Below are positions 35,929-45,834 of a stretch of 64,000 bases of DNA, piece after piece (positions within the stretch are counted from its first letter, which is position 1; every line of letters starts with the position of its first letter). The position numbers and the translations under genes are program-made. The stretch comes from Butyrivibrio fibrisolvens. GTDB taxonomy: Bacteria > Bacillota > Clostridia > Lachnospirales > Lachnospiraceae. Where the stretch lies: NCBI RefSeq assembly GCF_023206215.1, contig NZ_CP065800.1, forward strand, positions 2,728,001-2,792,000. The letters are read 5' to 3'. A model generated the notes under the pieces. The model ran no database searches. It saw nothing but the letters and a program-made list of their open reading frames with translations, and was not told the origin of the DNA.

Positions 35929-36579
35929 ATGCCGGCAGAAGATAAAAAGATACTATTAGTAGATGATGATGAACTTATCACAATGTCACTTGAGATGATC
36001 ATAAATGCAGAAGAAGGCTTTAACGTCGTCGGTAAGGGTGGCAGCGGACGAGAAGGTATAGATTTATATGACAAGCTAAGCCCGGACCTTCTTCTTATGG
36101 ATATCAGAATGGCCGATATGAATGGACTTGAAGCTGCAGAAGAGATATTAAAAAGGCACAAGGACGCTGTGATACTTTTTTTGACAACATTCTCTGATGA
36201 TGAATATATTGTGAAAGCTCTAAAACTTGGCGTTAGAGGATATCTTCTGAAGCAGGACTATAAATCACTTCCGGCTGCGATCAAAGCTGCATTAAATGGC
36301 CAGAGCGTATTCGGAGGAGCTGTTGTAGACAAGCTTCCTGCGCTTATGAACGAGGCTCAATCCAGAGAATCAGGATTTGATTATGAGTCCAAAGATATTA
36401 CAGAAAAAGAGTTTGAGGTTATCCAGCTGGTAGCAGAGGGATATTCTAATAAAGAGATTGCCGGAAAGCTCTTTTTGTCAGAAGGTACAGTCAGGAACTA
36501 TCTGTCTACTATACTTGAAAAGCTGGAACTGCGTGACAGGACACAGCTTGCGATTTTTTATCTCAAAAATCATCAGTGA
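35929..36579 (+). CDS. NarL/FixJ-family response regulator
   Basis: A 216-residue regulator: receiver domain with the acidic pocket VDDDE and phosphoacceptor Asp58 in LLMDIRM, then a LuxR-type HTH (ITEKEFEVIQLVAEGYSNKEIAGKLFLSEGTVRNYL split over two lines of helices). It is the natural partner of the kinase at 34828 and likely controls the exporter operon. It is followed by a strong terminator. Confidence 0.93.
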   Translation: MPAEDKKILLVDDDELITMSLEMIINAEEGFNVVGKGGSGREGIDLYDKLSPDLLLMDIRMADMNGLEAAEEILKRHKDAVILFLTTFSDDEYIVKALKLGVRGYLLKQDYKSLPAAIKAALNGQSVFGGAVVDKLPALMNEAQSRESGFDYESKDITEKEFEVIQLVAEGYSNKEIAGKLFLSEGTVRNYLSTILEKLELRDRTQLAIFYLKNHQ

Positions 36580-36603
36580 CAATATTGATATGTATATAGA
36601 TTT

Positions 36604-36629
36604 GGGGGCTTATACAGCCCCCGTTTTTT
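36604..36629 (+). terminator. Strong intrinsic terminator of the exporter/two-component operon
   Basis: A perfect 7-bp GC stem GGGGGCT and AGCCCCC around TATAC, followed by G and six T. Confidence 0.92.
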
Positions 36630-36694
36630 GAAAATTGCGGCGGCGCATTCTCGTGACTTTAGTCGTGAGTTCATTAGAAAAGCTTCCCATCTCA

Positions 36695-36722
36695 TTGACA
36701 TAAGAACTTTGAATATTATAAA
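36695..36722 (+). promoter_or_regulatory. Promoter of the DUF4261 gene
   Basis: TTGACA (36695-36700), a 16-bp spacer and TATAAA (36717-36722), about 50 bp before ATG 36775. This is one of the best sigma-A matches in the window. Confidence 0.7.
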
Positions 36723-36774
36723 GTAGAGGAATATGAAAAAGTTTCATACAACAAAGAAAGGGAGAAGAGTTTAA

Positions 36775-37665
36775 ATGTTATTTTTTAAGAAAAAGAAAAA
36801 AGAAGAAAAACAGGATTCTGAGCAGAAATATATTGGGCCGGATCCTGTTTTTATAATTCATCTTCTGATGGAAGATAAGTGTGTTATTCCTGAAAAGGAA
36901 TCTATGGTAAAAATCATGGAAAAGCACCTTGGAGATGTGCAGTGTAATAAATTTGAAAATAATATGACAGGTTTTCTTGCTTTAAATTATACAACGCATT
37001 TTAAAGATGCTGAGGATGCTCCGCCTCAATTAATGATTACAGAATGTCAGAAGATAGAAAAGCCTTTATTGGATGATGTTTCCAGAAGTCAGTTGTGGGA
37101 TTGTGAAGATTCCGAACAGATTCTAAACACATGTAAATATCAGGTTATTGCTAATGATATGATGGCAGTTGGAATGTATTATAAAGATCGTGCCGATATG
37201 CTTGTTAATTATGCAGAAGCATTAGTTGAAATGTTCCCATCTTGTAAAGCAGTTCTTTTTGAGAATTCCAAGAAGATGATGACAAGAGAAGAAATTCTTA
37301 ATAATTCATATCCAAAAGAAACAAAATTCATATACTATGCTGTACATGCAAGATATTTTAAGAATCAGGACTCAGATGATTATTTAGTAGATACATTGGG
37401 AATGAGTACATTTTTTATGCCGGATCTTCAATATTATTTCCATGGAATGAATCCGAATAATGCAATTCAAAGTGCTTACAGCCTTCTCTGTTATATGTTC
37501 GAAAATGAAAATCCTATAAAATCGGGTGATACTGTTAATGGAAATGTTGATGGTGAGATAAATCCTGACGTTAAATGGAAGGTTTATTATACGGATGCAA
37601 TGATGAAACCTGAAAGAGCAGTAATTGATGTAAATACAGGAGAATTTGCATCAGGTAAGCGTTAA
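36775..37665 (+). CDS. DUF4261-domain protein
   Basis: A 296-residue soluble protein. After a very basic N-terminus (MLFFKKKKKEEKQ) there is an alpha/beta region, and residues about 215-275 match DUF4261: DTLGMSTFFMPDLQYYFHGM, then YSLLCYMFENENPIKSGDTVNG. The domain's function is not known. A gene fragment that does not belong to it follows immediately. Confidence 0.8.
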   Translation: MLFFKKKKKEEKQDSEQKYIGPDPVFIIHLLMEDKCVIPEKESMVKIMEKHLGDVQCNKFENNMTGFLALNYTTHFKDAEDAPPQLMITECQKIEKPLLDDVSRSQLWDCEDSEQILNTCKYQVIANDMMAVGMYYKDRADMLVNYAEALVEMFPSCKAVLFENSKKMMTREEILNNSYPKETKFIYYAVHARYFKNQDSDDYLVDTLGMSTFFMPDLQYYFHGMNPNNAIQSAYSLLCYMFENENPIKSGDTVNGNVDGEINPDVKWKVYYTDAMMKPERAVIDVNTGEFASGKR

Positions 37666-37838
37666 TTGTATGGCTTGGTGTTGAACTTGAGATTGACGGT
37701 GAAGACTATGTTATGTTTGTTGATGCGATCCAATATGATGAAAAATGGTATATCTTAGCTCCTCATGGAACCGGTGCTTCTATTGCAGGATTGGATGTAT
37801 ACAGCGGAGGCATCTGTGAACTAGATCTGCTTGATTAA
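37656..37838 (+). pseudogene. 3' fragment of a lost gene
   Basis: Right at and after the DUF4261 stop another frame stays open for about 58 codons to TAA 37836-37838, reading LGVELEIDGEDYVMFVDAI .. YDEKWYILAPHG .. YSGGICELDLLD. It has no start codon in a sensible place but clear coding composition and a normal-looking end, like the C-terminus of a secreted or DUF-type protein. I take it as the remnant left by a deletion that fused the DUF4261 region to it. Confidence 0.5.
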
Positions 37839-37880
37839 TGTTTTAAAGAATAAATCTATTTACTATTCATAAAACTTTAA

Positions 37881-37914
37881 GGCGTATGGGATTTTTGTTT
37901 CATACGTCTTTTTT
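37881..37914 (+). terminator. Intrinsic terminator
   Basis: GGCGTATG (37881-37888) pairs with CATACGTC (37901-37908), then TTTTTT. It probably served the gene whose 3' end remains at 37838. Confidence 0.7.
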
Positions 37915-37927
37915 ATCCACTAATTTT

Positions 37928-38218
37928 TTATACAGAGGCTTCAAATGATGAACTGTTAATCTGTTCTTTTTGCGCTTCCTTGTTGTAGATATAACGATCC
38001 AGTGCTTCTTTTTCTTTGATTCGTTTTATTACATAAGCGTTATTTGAAGAGACTACTGACGCAAGATTGCTCTGTACTGAAGTATATTGCTGTTTCAGTG
38101 ATGATGCCAGTGAAATTGAAGAGCTATCATCTTTTTTACGTAACTCGTTTATCTTACTGCTGTATGATTGAAGCTGCATCTGGTAGCTGCTTGTGCCTTG
38201 AATATTTAGGGCTGACAT
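37928..38218 (-). CDS. Small coiled-coil-like hypothetical protein, 96 residues
   Basis: A Ser/Lys-rich helical protein: MSALNIQGTSSYQMQLQSYS, then KINELRKKDDSSSISLASSL and a charged C-terminal helix (VIKRIKEKEALDRYIYNKEAQK). No Cys, no signal peptide. Composition resembles small flagellar or secretion chaperone-like proteins, but I cannot assign a family. AAAGGAAAT lies upstream of ATG 38218 on the minus strand. It is divergent from enolase. Confidence 0.6.
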   Translation of the reverse strand: MSALNIQGTSSYQMQLQSYSSKINELRKKDDSSSISLASSLKQQYTSVQSNLASVVSSNNAYVIKRIKEKEALDRYIYNKEAQKEQINSSSFEASV

Positions 38219-38396
38219 TGTATTTCCTTTCTTGTGTGATCAAATATTACGAGGATACGATATAATACGGAACTAAAAATATCCTAAAGAAATTTAAATA
38301 ATATATTGAAATAATTGTTAGCTAATGCTAATGTTATATGGTTAGCAGAAGCTAACTCTAAACAATTCATAAACACTTACGCCAAAGAAGCGTTAA

Positions 38397-39749
<1,353 letters not shown>

Positions 39750-39847
39750 TATAGCTATTTTGTAAAAAACAATAAATATTTTTTTGCGTCAATAACAGAC
39801 ACTTAACAAGACATTACCACGTATAATTTTTGATAAAAATATCCCGT

Positions 39848-39889
39848 AAAAAATCCCGTAGCTTTTCTGGTATTAGCTACGGGATTTTG
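39848..39889. terminator. Bidirectional terminator after enolase
   Basis: A perfect 13-bp stem AAAATCCCGTAGC (39850-39862) and GCTACGGGATTTT (39876-39888). A partial copy of the left arm (ATCCCGTAAA) precedes it. Confidence 0.88.
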
Positions 39890-39970
39890 ATAGTTTAAAC
39901 TTTTGATATCAATATCTACTTCAAGATAAGAATTTAAGCACTTACCAAACATATTATCGATAATTATATA

Positions 39971-39999
39971 TTGACCTTGCCCTTAGGGCATCCTTTATA
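39971..39999 (+). promoter_or_regulatory. Candidate promoter of the phospholipase-like fragment
   Basis: TTGACC (39971-39976), 17 bp, TTTATA (39994-39999). The spacer contains the small palindrome TGCCCTTAGGGCA. The rest of 39890-40090 shows no other feature. Confidence 0.4.
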
Positions 40000-40090
40000 T
40001 TAAAAAAGCATGAACTTATCATGCAAAATCTATACAAATAGCAACTAGACATATTATACTTTAAAGGATTGTAATTAAGGGAGGAACCAT

Positions 40091-40318
40091 ATGGCATCTT
40101 GGATGGTACACTTGCGTATCGCAGACGAACTTCTAACAAGAATCAAGGGGCTTAATGAAGAGACATTTATACTTGGCAATATAGCCCCTGATAGCGGTGT
40201 TCCAAATAAGGACTGGTCAAGTTTTACACCACCAGGCAATGTAACTCATTATAGAGATAATGATGAGGACAAGACACATATCAATATAGATAAGTATGTC
40301 AGCGTAAGAGGATATTAA
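40091..40318 (+). pseudogene. 5' fragment of a zinc-dependent phospholipase C-like gene
   Basis: 75 codons with a perfect start (GGGAGG, ATG 40091). MASWMVHLRIADELLTRI, FILGNIAPDSGVPNKDWSSF and THYRDN are the N-terminal hallmarks of the phospholipase C/D-like hydrolase family, which usually has 200-280 residues. The frame breaks off into DKYVSVRGY and stops; nothing further of the family is found before the VanZ gene that begins directly at the stop. The rest has been deleted. The short product would lack most metal-binding residues. Confidence 0.7.
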
Positions 40319-40879
40319 ATGTATATAGTGATCAGATTCCATGTGATGATGCTATTGGTAACCATCGCATGGATTTTATTCAGATTTATTATAGGAATAA
40401 AGAACCAAAAAGTAAGTATAAAAAGAGAAATCCAGCTACTGGCTGTATATATCTGTATTATATTTATATGCAGATTTGTATACTTTCCCTTGGAGCATGA
40501 TATATATGGGATTGCTCCACTTGTATTTGTAAAGAACCTGATGTTTCCTCCTAGAATCAATCTGATTCCTTTTAATTTTCTGACAGATGTATATCCGGGA
40601 TGGCAGATCAATATCATAGGCAATATACTCATGTTCGTTCCGGTGGGAATTGTCTGGCCGATATGCTTTAAAGAACTTGATAACATAAAAAAGACCGTTC
40701 TTGCAGGTTTTGGCTTTACGCTTCTGATAGAGCTTAGCCAGCTTCCATTTTTTGACAGATGCAGCGATGTTGATGATCTTATCCTTAATACAACGGGGGC
40801 TGCGATAGGAGCAGTTATATATTTTGGAATACGAAGAATAAAGCGTGCTTACGCATCAAGGAGACAACGTGCTACATGA
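40319..40879 (+). CDS. VanZ-family membrane protein
   Basis: A 186-residue protein with about five hydrophobic segments and the VanZ hallmarks: NLIPFNFL, NIIGNILMFVPVGIVWP, LLIELSQLPFFDRCSDVDDLILNTTGAAIG. VanZ relatives give low-level teicoplanin resistance or have unknown envelope roles. ATG 40319 follows the stop of the truncated gene with no spacer and has AGAGGA upstream. Confidence 0.88.
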   Translation: MYIVIRFHVMMLLVTIAWILFRFIIGIKNQKVSIKREIQLLAVYICIIFICRFVYFPLEHDIYGIAPLVFVKNLMFPPRINLIPFNFLTDVYPGWQINIIGNILMFVPVGIVWPICFKELDNIKKTVLAGFGFTLLIELSQLPFFDRCSDVDDLILNTTGAAIGAVIYFGIRRIKRAYASRRQRAT

Positions 40880-41040
40880 GCTTTGAAAGTGGAGTTTGAT
40901 CCTGGTTGTAGTGGTCCATATGATCTAACAATAGAGTATCTGGTTTTAGAGAATTTATGTTTTGTACTAAAGGGCTTTGCTATAAGGCGTCAGTTGTCGT
41001 ATACTTATTAGTCAGAAGATTTGTTTTGGAGGAGAATTAT

Positions 41041-41394
41041 ATGTCAAAAAAAACACTTGGATGGGCTCTTGTTATTATCGGCTTATTTATGTTATTTAAA
41101 ATGGTAAGGGTATCATCCTTTGGATTCTATAGATTTGGAAGGATGAGTACTTCAGCTATTGTTCTGGTTCTTCTTTTGCTATCTGCAATTGCAGTGGTAG
41201 TTAATAAGAATAAGTTTACAGTTGGATGCTTTATCTTTTCGCTTGCACTTCTTGTGATATCACTTATCATGGGCACTGAACTATACTTTGCATATGTGTC
41301 GCTTACAGATATTCTGCTGGTACTTGTACCTGTTGTTTTGGGAACAGGGCTCATACTTCAAAGTGTATTTCACAAAAGAAAAGAAGCATATTGA
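41041..41394 (+). CDS. Small membrane protein with four helices
   Basis: A 117-residue protein made almost wholly of four transmembrane helices (TLGWALVIIGLFMLF, SAIVLVLLLLSAIAVVV, TVGCFIFSLALLVISLIM, TDILLVLVPVVLGTGLIL), with a short basic tail. It resembles the membrane part of LiaF-like proteins but lacks their C-terminal domain. TTGGAGGAG precedes ATG 41041; the longer frame from 40957 is not supported. Confidence 0.65.
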   Translation: MSKKTLGWALVIIGLFMLFKMVRVSSFGFYRFGRMSTSAIVLVLLLLSAIAVVVNKNKFTVGCFIFSLALLVISLIMGTELYFAYVSLTDILLVLVPVVLGTGLILQSVFHKRKEAY

Positions 41395-41416
41395 TAGTCT
41401 TGAAGATTACATAATA

Positions 41417-41452
41417 ATAAAAGCCCTGCGATTTAAAGCTGCAGGGCTTTTA
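41417..41452 (+). terminator. Intrinsic terminator
   Basis: A perfect 11-bp stem AAAAGCCCTGC (41419-41429) and GCAGGGCTTTT (41441-41451). A-rich and T-rich flanks make it usable in both directions. Confidence 0.88.
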
Positions 41453-41576
41453 CTATTATCTACTAATTTTTATGCACCTGCCATATCGCTATGAAGCATA
41501 GGTGCAAGCATTTCTGTAAGGCCATCTACCTGGGTAAAAGGGCATCTGGAATAATCAAGTCGAAGGGAGATATATT

Positions 41577-42296
41577 TTGGTTCTTTGGATCGTTGCTACG
41601 TTTACAGCTTTTTTTATAAAGGGGCTGTGCGGATTTGCTAATACGCTTATATTTACATCAATAATGGGATTTGGAGCTGCGAATGTCAGTATATCGCCTG
41701 TAGAACTACTTCTTGGATATCCTGCCAATATCATCCTTACTTTTAAAAACAGGAAGAAGTTTAAAATATCAGTTTTTGCGCCTCTTGCGCTACTTGTGAT
41801 TGTAGGTAGTATTCCGGGAGCACTGCTTTTAAAAAGTATAGATGTTAGATATCTTAAGATAATATGCGGATTTGTCATTGTACTTATCGGAGCAGAGATG
41901 TTCTATAGAGAATTTAGAACTTCTAAAGTACGCGAGTCTAAAATTGTATTGACTATAATAGGTCTTTTATCAGGTATGCTGTGCGGCCTCTTTGGAATAG
42001 GTGCGTTACTGGCAGCCTATGTAGGAAGAGTTACAGAATCGTCAGATGAATTTAAGGCTAATATAAGCGCTGTATTTATAGTAGATAACACCTTCAGAGT
42101 GATCCTGTACAGCCTTCTGGGCGTTATAACCCGGGAGACACTAATAAGTGCAGCAGTGCTGATGCCTGTCGTCTTGTTGGGGCTGTTTTTGGGTATGAAG
42201 AGTGCTCAGATACTAAATGATAGGATTGTAAAAAAGTGCGTGATAGTACTTCTCATTATTTCCGGCATTGCTCTTATAGTTAATAATATGATATGA
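41577..42296 (+). CDS. TauE/SafE-family sulfite/anion exporter-like protein
   Basis: A 239-residue membrane protein with about eight helices. FIKGLCGFANTLIFTSIMGF near the start and GLLSGMLCGLFGIGALLAAYVG in the middle are the two repeated TauE/SafE motifs. The family moves sulfite, sulfonates or other anions. The start is taken as TTG 41577, with AAGGGAGA seven bases upstream; no ATG fits the family's N-terminus. Confidence 0.8.
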   Translation: MVLWIVATFTAFFIKGLCGFANTLIFTSIMGFGAANVSISPVELLLGYPANIILTFKNRKKFKISVFAPLALLVIVGSIPGALLLKSIDVRYLKIICGFVIVLIGAEMFYREFRTSKVRESKIVLTIIGLLSGMLCGLFGIGALLAAYVGRVTESSDEFKANISAVFIVDNTFRVILYSLLGVITRETLISAAVLMPVVLLGLFLGMKSAQILNDRIVKKCVIVLLIISGIALIVNNMI

Positions 42297-42309
42297 CGTA
42301 TGGACCAAA

Positions 42310-42349
42310 ATTCATTTCGATTCGAGCTTGCTCGAAATCGAATATGAAT
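42310..42349. repeat. Long inverted repeat after the TauE gene
   Basis: ATTCATTTCGATTCGAGC and GCTCGAAATCGAATATGAAT face each other around TT, an almost perfect 18-20 bp stem without T-run. It may terminate transcription weakly or protect the mRNA end. Confidence 0.55.
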
Positions 42350-42400
42350 TTATCTGCTTAAAAAGTCCTTTTTAATAAGCCCAAAATATTAAATGTATAT

Positions 42401-42478
42401 AAAATCTCTTGAAATCAGAATATGCTATGATACTATTGTATTGTGCAAAATATATCTGATTTTTCAAGAGATTTTTTA
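42401..42478 (+). terminator. Long hairpin with T-run upstream of flavodoxin
   Basis: AAAATCTCTTGAAATCAGA (from 42402) pairs with TCTGATTTTTCAAGAGATTT (42456 on) with a two-base bulge, enclosing about 35 bases, and TTTTTTATT follows. The stem is unusually long for a terminator. Confidence 0.6.
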
Positions 42479-42532
42479 TTAGATATTGTACTAATATCAG
42501 AATAATTCGATATAAAGAAGGAGGACATATTT

Positions 42533-42979
42533 ATGAGTACATTGGTTACATTTTTTAGCGTAGGGGGAAGAACTGGTCAGGTCGCCAAGGACTTTGCCAA
42601 GAGCATAGGGGCGGATGTATTTGAGATAGCACCTGTAGAGCCTTATTCCAAGGCTGATATCAATTATCTTAATCCACTTTCAAGATGTAACAAGGAACAG
42701 ATTGGAAGTAAGGATGTTCCTGTTGCAGGGAAGGTTGCAGATTTTGATAAGTATGATACAGTTTATGTCGGATTCCCGATATGGTACGCAGCTGCTCCAA
42801 GAGTAGTTTACACTTTCTGCAAGGACTATAACTGGGAAGGTAAGAAAGTATATGCATTTGCAACATCAGGTGGAAGCGGTATCGGTAAGACTGCAGAGAA
42901 GCTCTCTGAATATGTTAAGGGTGCATCATCTGTAGAAGCTAAGCTTGTACACAATGCTGACGAAGTACAGAACTGGTAA
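42533..42979 (+). CDS. Flavodoxin-like protein
   Basis: A 148-residue protein of the flavodoxin type used with NAD(P)H:quinone or anaerobic redox chemistry: TFFSVGGRTGQVAKDFAKSIGAD (phosphate loop with an unusual SVGGRT instead of SxTGNT), EIAPVEPYS, YVGFPIWYAAAPRVVYTF and FATSGGSGIGKT. It would bind FMN and shuttle electrons in the cytoplasm. Start fixed by AAGGAGGA just upstream. The product ends slightly early (VQNW) compared with relatives that have a final helix. Confidence 0.88.
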   Translation: MSTLVTFFSVGGRTGQVAKDFAKSIGADVFEIAPVEPYSKADINYLNPLSRCNKEQIGSKDVPVAGKVADFDKYDTVYVGFPIWYAAAPRVVYTFCKDYNWEGKKVYAFATSGGSGIGKTAEKLSEYVKGASSVEAKLVHNADEVQNW

Positions 42980-43063
42980 TGTGATTGCAAGATTCACACC
43001 AACAGCTGATGCAGCAGATGCTTAAGCTTGCATCAAGTCACTTCTATGATCTGAATTAAACGG

Positions 43064-43101
43064 GGGCCAATCAGTACTAGTTAGTTACAGTGCTGATTGG
43101 C
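43064..43101. repeat. Inverted repeat between flavodoxin and Pr6Pr genes
   Basis: GGCCAATCAGTA pairs with GTGCTGATTGGCC around a 13-base loop. No T-run follows, so it is at best a weak terminator. Confidence 0.5.
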
Positions 43102-43165
43102 CACAATTGTATCCGGATTTATCAAAGGTAACAAGTATAAAAAGGTAATAATAATTAATAGAATT

Positions 43166-43888
43166 ATGAGTACGAAAAGAACAGTAAAATCAACTTATTA
43201 TAAAGATGAACAGTATAAGAGCCTTAAGCCCATAACTAAGAGCATAAGCCTTGTTTTTAAGATTATCGTTATATTATCTGCGTTAGTAGGAATATTTTTA
43301 AGCTACTATGCAGGCCGTGATTCCTTCATGGGCGGAAGCGTTGTATTTATGTATTTTACTATACAGTCTAATATTGCAATAGCTTTGATCAGTGTTATAG
43401 GAGCATATTTTTTATATACAAATAAAAGAATCAGTAAACTCTGGTACATTATCAAATTCGTTGGAACAGTATCGATCACTCTTACAGGAGTTGTATTTGG
43501 GCTTGTACTTGCGCCTACTCTTGGTGCACAGGCCTGGAATATTCAAAATACATTGACTCATCTTGTAGTGCCTGTTGCCGCTGTTATCGATTTCTTCGTA
43601 ACAAGTAGTGTTCTTAACATTAAGAAAAGCTGTGTCTTTTATGTTACGATTCCGCCGGTTTTATATGCAATCTATGCCGGAGTCGGTTACGTAAGGGGAT
43701 GGGAATTTGCAAACGGCATTAACTATCCATATTTTTTTCTTAACTGGGGAAGTAATGCCGGAGCTTTTGGATTTACCGACGAACTGCCGTTTATGGGAAG
43801 TGCGTGGTGGATACTGTTACTATTAGTCTTTTTATTAATAGTAGGGTACTGCTATCTGACAATAGCTGATTATATCAGAAATAAGTAA
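43166..43888 (+). CDS. Pr6Pr-family membrane protein
   Basis: A 240-residue protein with six helices. FTIQSNIAIALISVIGA, ITLTGVVFGLVLAP, LTHLVVPVAAVIDFF and YPYFFLNW are typical of the Pr6Pr family, whose function is unknown. The start at ATG 43166 fits the domain but has no good ribosome site near it (AAAGG is 20 bases off); a TTG-initiated longer form from 43097 is possible. Confidence 0.78.
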   Translation: MSTKRTVKSTYYKDEQYKSLKPITKSISLVFKIIVILSALVGIFLSYYAGRDSFMGGSVVFMYFTIQSNIAIALISVIGAYFLYTNKRISKLWYIIKFVGTVSITLTGVVFGLVLAPTLGAQAWNIQNTLTHLVVPVAAVIDFFVTSSVLNIKKSCVFYVTIPPVLYAIYAGVGYVRGWEFANGINYPYFFLNWGSNAGAFGFTDELPFMGSAWWILLLLVFLLIVGYCYLTIADYIRNK

Positions 43889-44292
43889 TGAGAGGGTGTG
43901 TAGATCGTAGTATTGGAAATAATCGCCGCTGCACTTAATGGCAAATATATAAAGCGGTAATAACGATAATGCAATGCCGCGAAACGAGATACTGTAGTCA
44001 GATAATTGTTGATGGATATTGACTTGATCGGACATAACGCGAAAAGTTATAACTAAAACGCGTATTCGAAAACAAGATACATATTAGCGATTGTAAATAA
44101 ATTATATTAAATATAAACTGACTAAGTCGGTTCTTGGTATACTATAAATATACAATGCGGATAAACGTTCACGCGAAAAGATGCGTTTTTAATGCTATAA
44201 TTATTGATAGCGACTCAGAAAACATCTTATGTCATAGATGACAAAATGAGAAAATGACTTATCTAAAGTTGTATAGTTAGTAGGAGCTTTTT
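43889..44292 (+). other. Intergenic region, no gene seen
   Basis: 404 bp without coding potential on either strand. It has an extended minus-10-like TTGGTATACT (44134-44143) that may drive the next gene, and a small stem with T5 (GCGAAAAGATGCGTTTTT, near 44173-44190). The ribosome site of the next gene is TAGTAGGAG before ATG 44293. Confidence 0.3.
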
Positions 44293-45060
44293 ATGTCAGT
44301 AGAAAATGGTGAGTGGATCATGCATGGGGTATCATGGAATGATCCTGATTGCATACACACGGTGAGCGATCTTGAGAACTATATAGAGGAGATTGGATTC
44401 CTGCCGCTTTTTGGTAATGAAGTTGCGGGATTCTCTGTAGAGGAATGGACTGATCCTAAGTACTGGTGGACTGATATCGAAGCCAAGGATCCATGGAAGT
44501 GGCGTGAGATAATCGCAAGGCGCGGCAAGATTGCTTATGGCAAGTTTTTTGATAAAAAAGCCGGGTTCATCAGTCTTAAGTGGCTCCCTTATTTTGTAAA
44601 CTATAGAAGGTCCGGATATGATTTTGATGCAAGATGGGAAGATGGCATGGCCAATCGCAGGGAGAAGTCTATCATGGATGTATATGTCTATGAGGATGAA
44701 AATGGCGATACTGTTTATAGTAACGAAAAGATTCTTTCCACAGAGCTTAAGAAAAGATGCGGTTTTGGCAAGGAAGGAAGTAAGAACTATCCTGGAATCG
44801 TAACAGGACTTCAGATGCAGACTTATCTTGTTATCACGGATTTTATCCGTAGGAAGAATAAGCGCGGAGAAGAATATGGAATGCCTGTATCTGTCATGAT
44901 GAGCCCTGAGGCTGTATGGGGTAGGAATGTTGTGACGGCTGCCTATAAGGAAAAACCAGATGAGTCCTGGATGCGGATATTCGAGCATATCAAAGAGCTA
45001 TATGGTGAATCTGATGATGCAGCAATAATTAAGATTATTGGCAAAAAGCCTTTATTCTGA
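44293..45060 (+). CDS. AlkZ-related protein
   Basis: A 255-residue soluble protein: FLPLFGNEVAGFSVEEWT, DPWKWREIIARRGKIAYGKFF, GFISLKWLPYFVNYRRSGYDFD and a second half with winged-helix-like pieces (TELKKRCGFGKEGSKNYPGIVTGLQMQTYLVITDF across a break). I recall this as the family named AlkZ-related in Clostridia, distantly like DNA glycosylases that unlink DNA crosslinks; activity here is unproven. The last residues (IIGKKPLF) lie in the overlap with a truncated ATPase frame, so the natural C-terminus may have been replaced. Confidence 0.65.
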   Translation: MSVENGEWIMHGVSWNDPDCIHTVSDLENYIEEIGFLPLFGNEVAGFSVEEWTDPKYWWTDIEAKDPWKWREIIARRGKIAYGKFFDKKAGFISLKWLPYFVNYRRSGYDFDARWEDGMANRREKSIMDVYVYEDENGDTVYSNEKILSTELKKRCGFGKEGSKNYPGIVTGLQMQTYLVITDFIRRKNKRGEEYGMPVSVMMSPEAVWGRNVVTAAYKEKPDESWMRIFEHIKELYGESDDAAIIKIIGKKPLF

Positions 45061-45739
45061 CGAAGCTACACTTTCCAAGATGATTGCAGCAGCCAATAAA
45101 AAGAAATATAAAGTTCTGGTTGCTATTGATGATATCTCTAAAACGCCTGAAATGGTAAAACTACTTTCGATGATAGGTTCTATGATACTTGAGGGAATGC
45201 AGATCTATCTGCTGGTGACAGGTCTATCAGAAAACATCGAAGAATTTTCATCCGAGAAAAATCAGACATTTTTTAAAAGAGCCGATTCCATTGAGATTAA
45301 GGCACTTAATAAATACGATATAACTGCGATGTATCAAAAGCTCTTAAAAGTAGATGCGCTGGAAGCCAAAAAGTTAGAGGAAGAAACAAATGGATACGCA
45401 TATGCCTATCAGGTGCTTGGATCTTTATATTTTGTTAAAGCAAAAGAAGAAACAATAGATGATCTTATCCCGGAATATGAGAGGATTCTATTCAGGGATT
45501 CCTATGACCTTGTGTGGAAGTCTCTTAGCAAAGGAGAGAAAGAAGTCATCAGGTGCATATGCAGATCTAAAGATGGTAAAGCTGAGAATATCAAGAACCT
45601 GATGAAAAACAAATCAACTTATCCGGTGTATCGTAGCAGACTTCTAAATAAACACATAGTTGATGCTGAAGAAAGAGGATATATAAAGATCAGATTGCCA
45701 AGATTTGAAAGATTCGTAGAAATATGGGGCAACGAGTGA
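45038..45739 (+). pseudogene. AAA-type ATPase lacking its N-terminal Walker A part
   Basis: The frame from TTG 45038 encodes about 233 residues. KKYKVLVAIDDISKTPEMVKLL is a Walker B strand with sensor-1-like IYLLVTGLSENI, and DSIEIKALNKYDITAMYQKLL, NGYAYAYQVLG and a winged-helix tail follow, the order seen in MalT/ORC-like ATP-binding proteins. The Walker A and the first 80 or so residues are missing; the frame runs straight into the preceding gene. This is a 3' remnant left after a deletion fused it to the AlkZ-related gene. Confidence 0.7.
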
Positions 45740-45834
45740 TCATCACCTAAATGATAACTATTATCAATTAGATGATGATTAATGTTTTTGCGGTTTCGTG
45801 GGGATTTTGCTATTGTATAATAATGATGGCAATG

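Noticed and set aside
41470..41580. Minus-strand coding-like stretch (LDYSRCPFTQVDGLTEMLAP) between the small membrane protein and TauE
   Set aside because: No start codon, a stop shortly upstream in that frame and only about 36 codons; too short to call a remnant with confidence.
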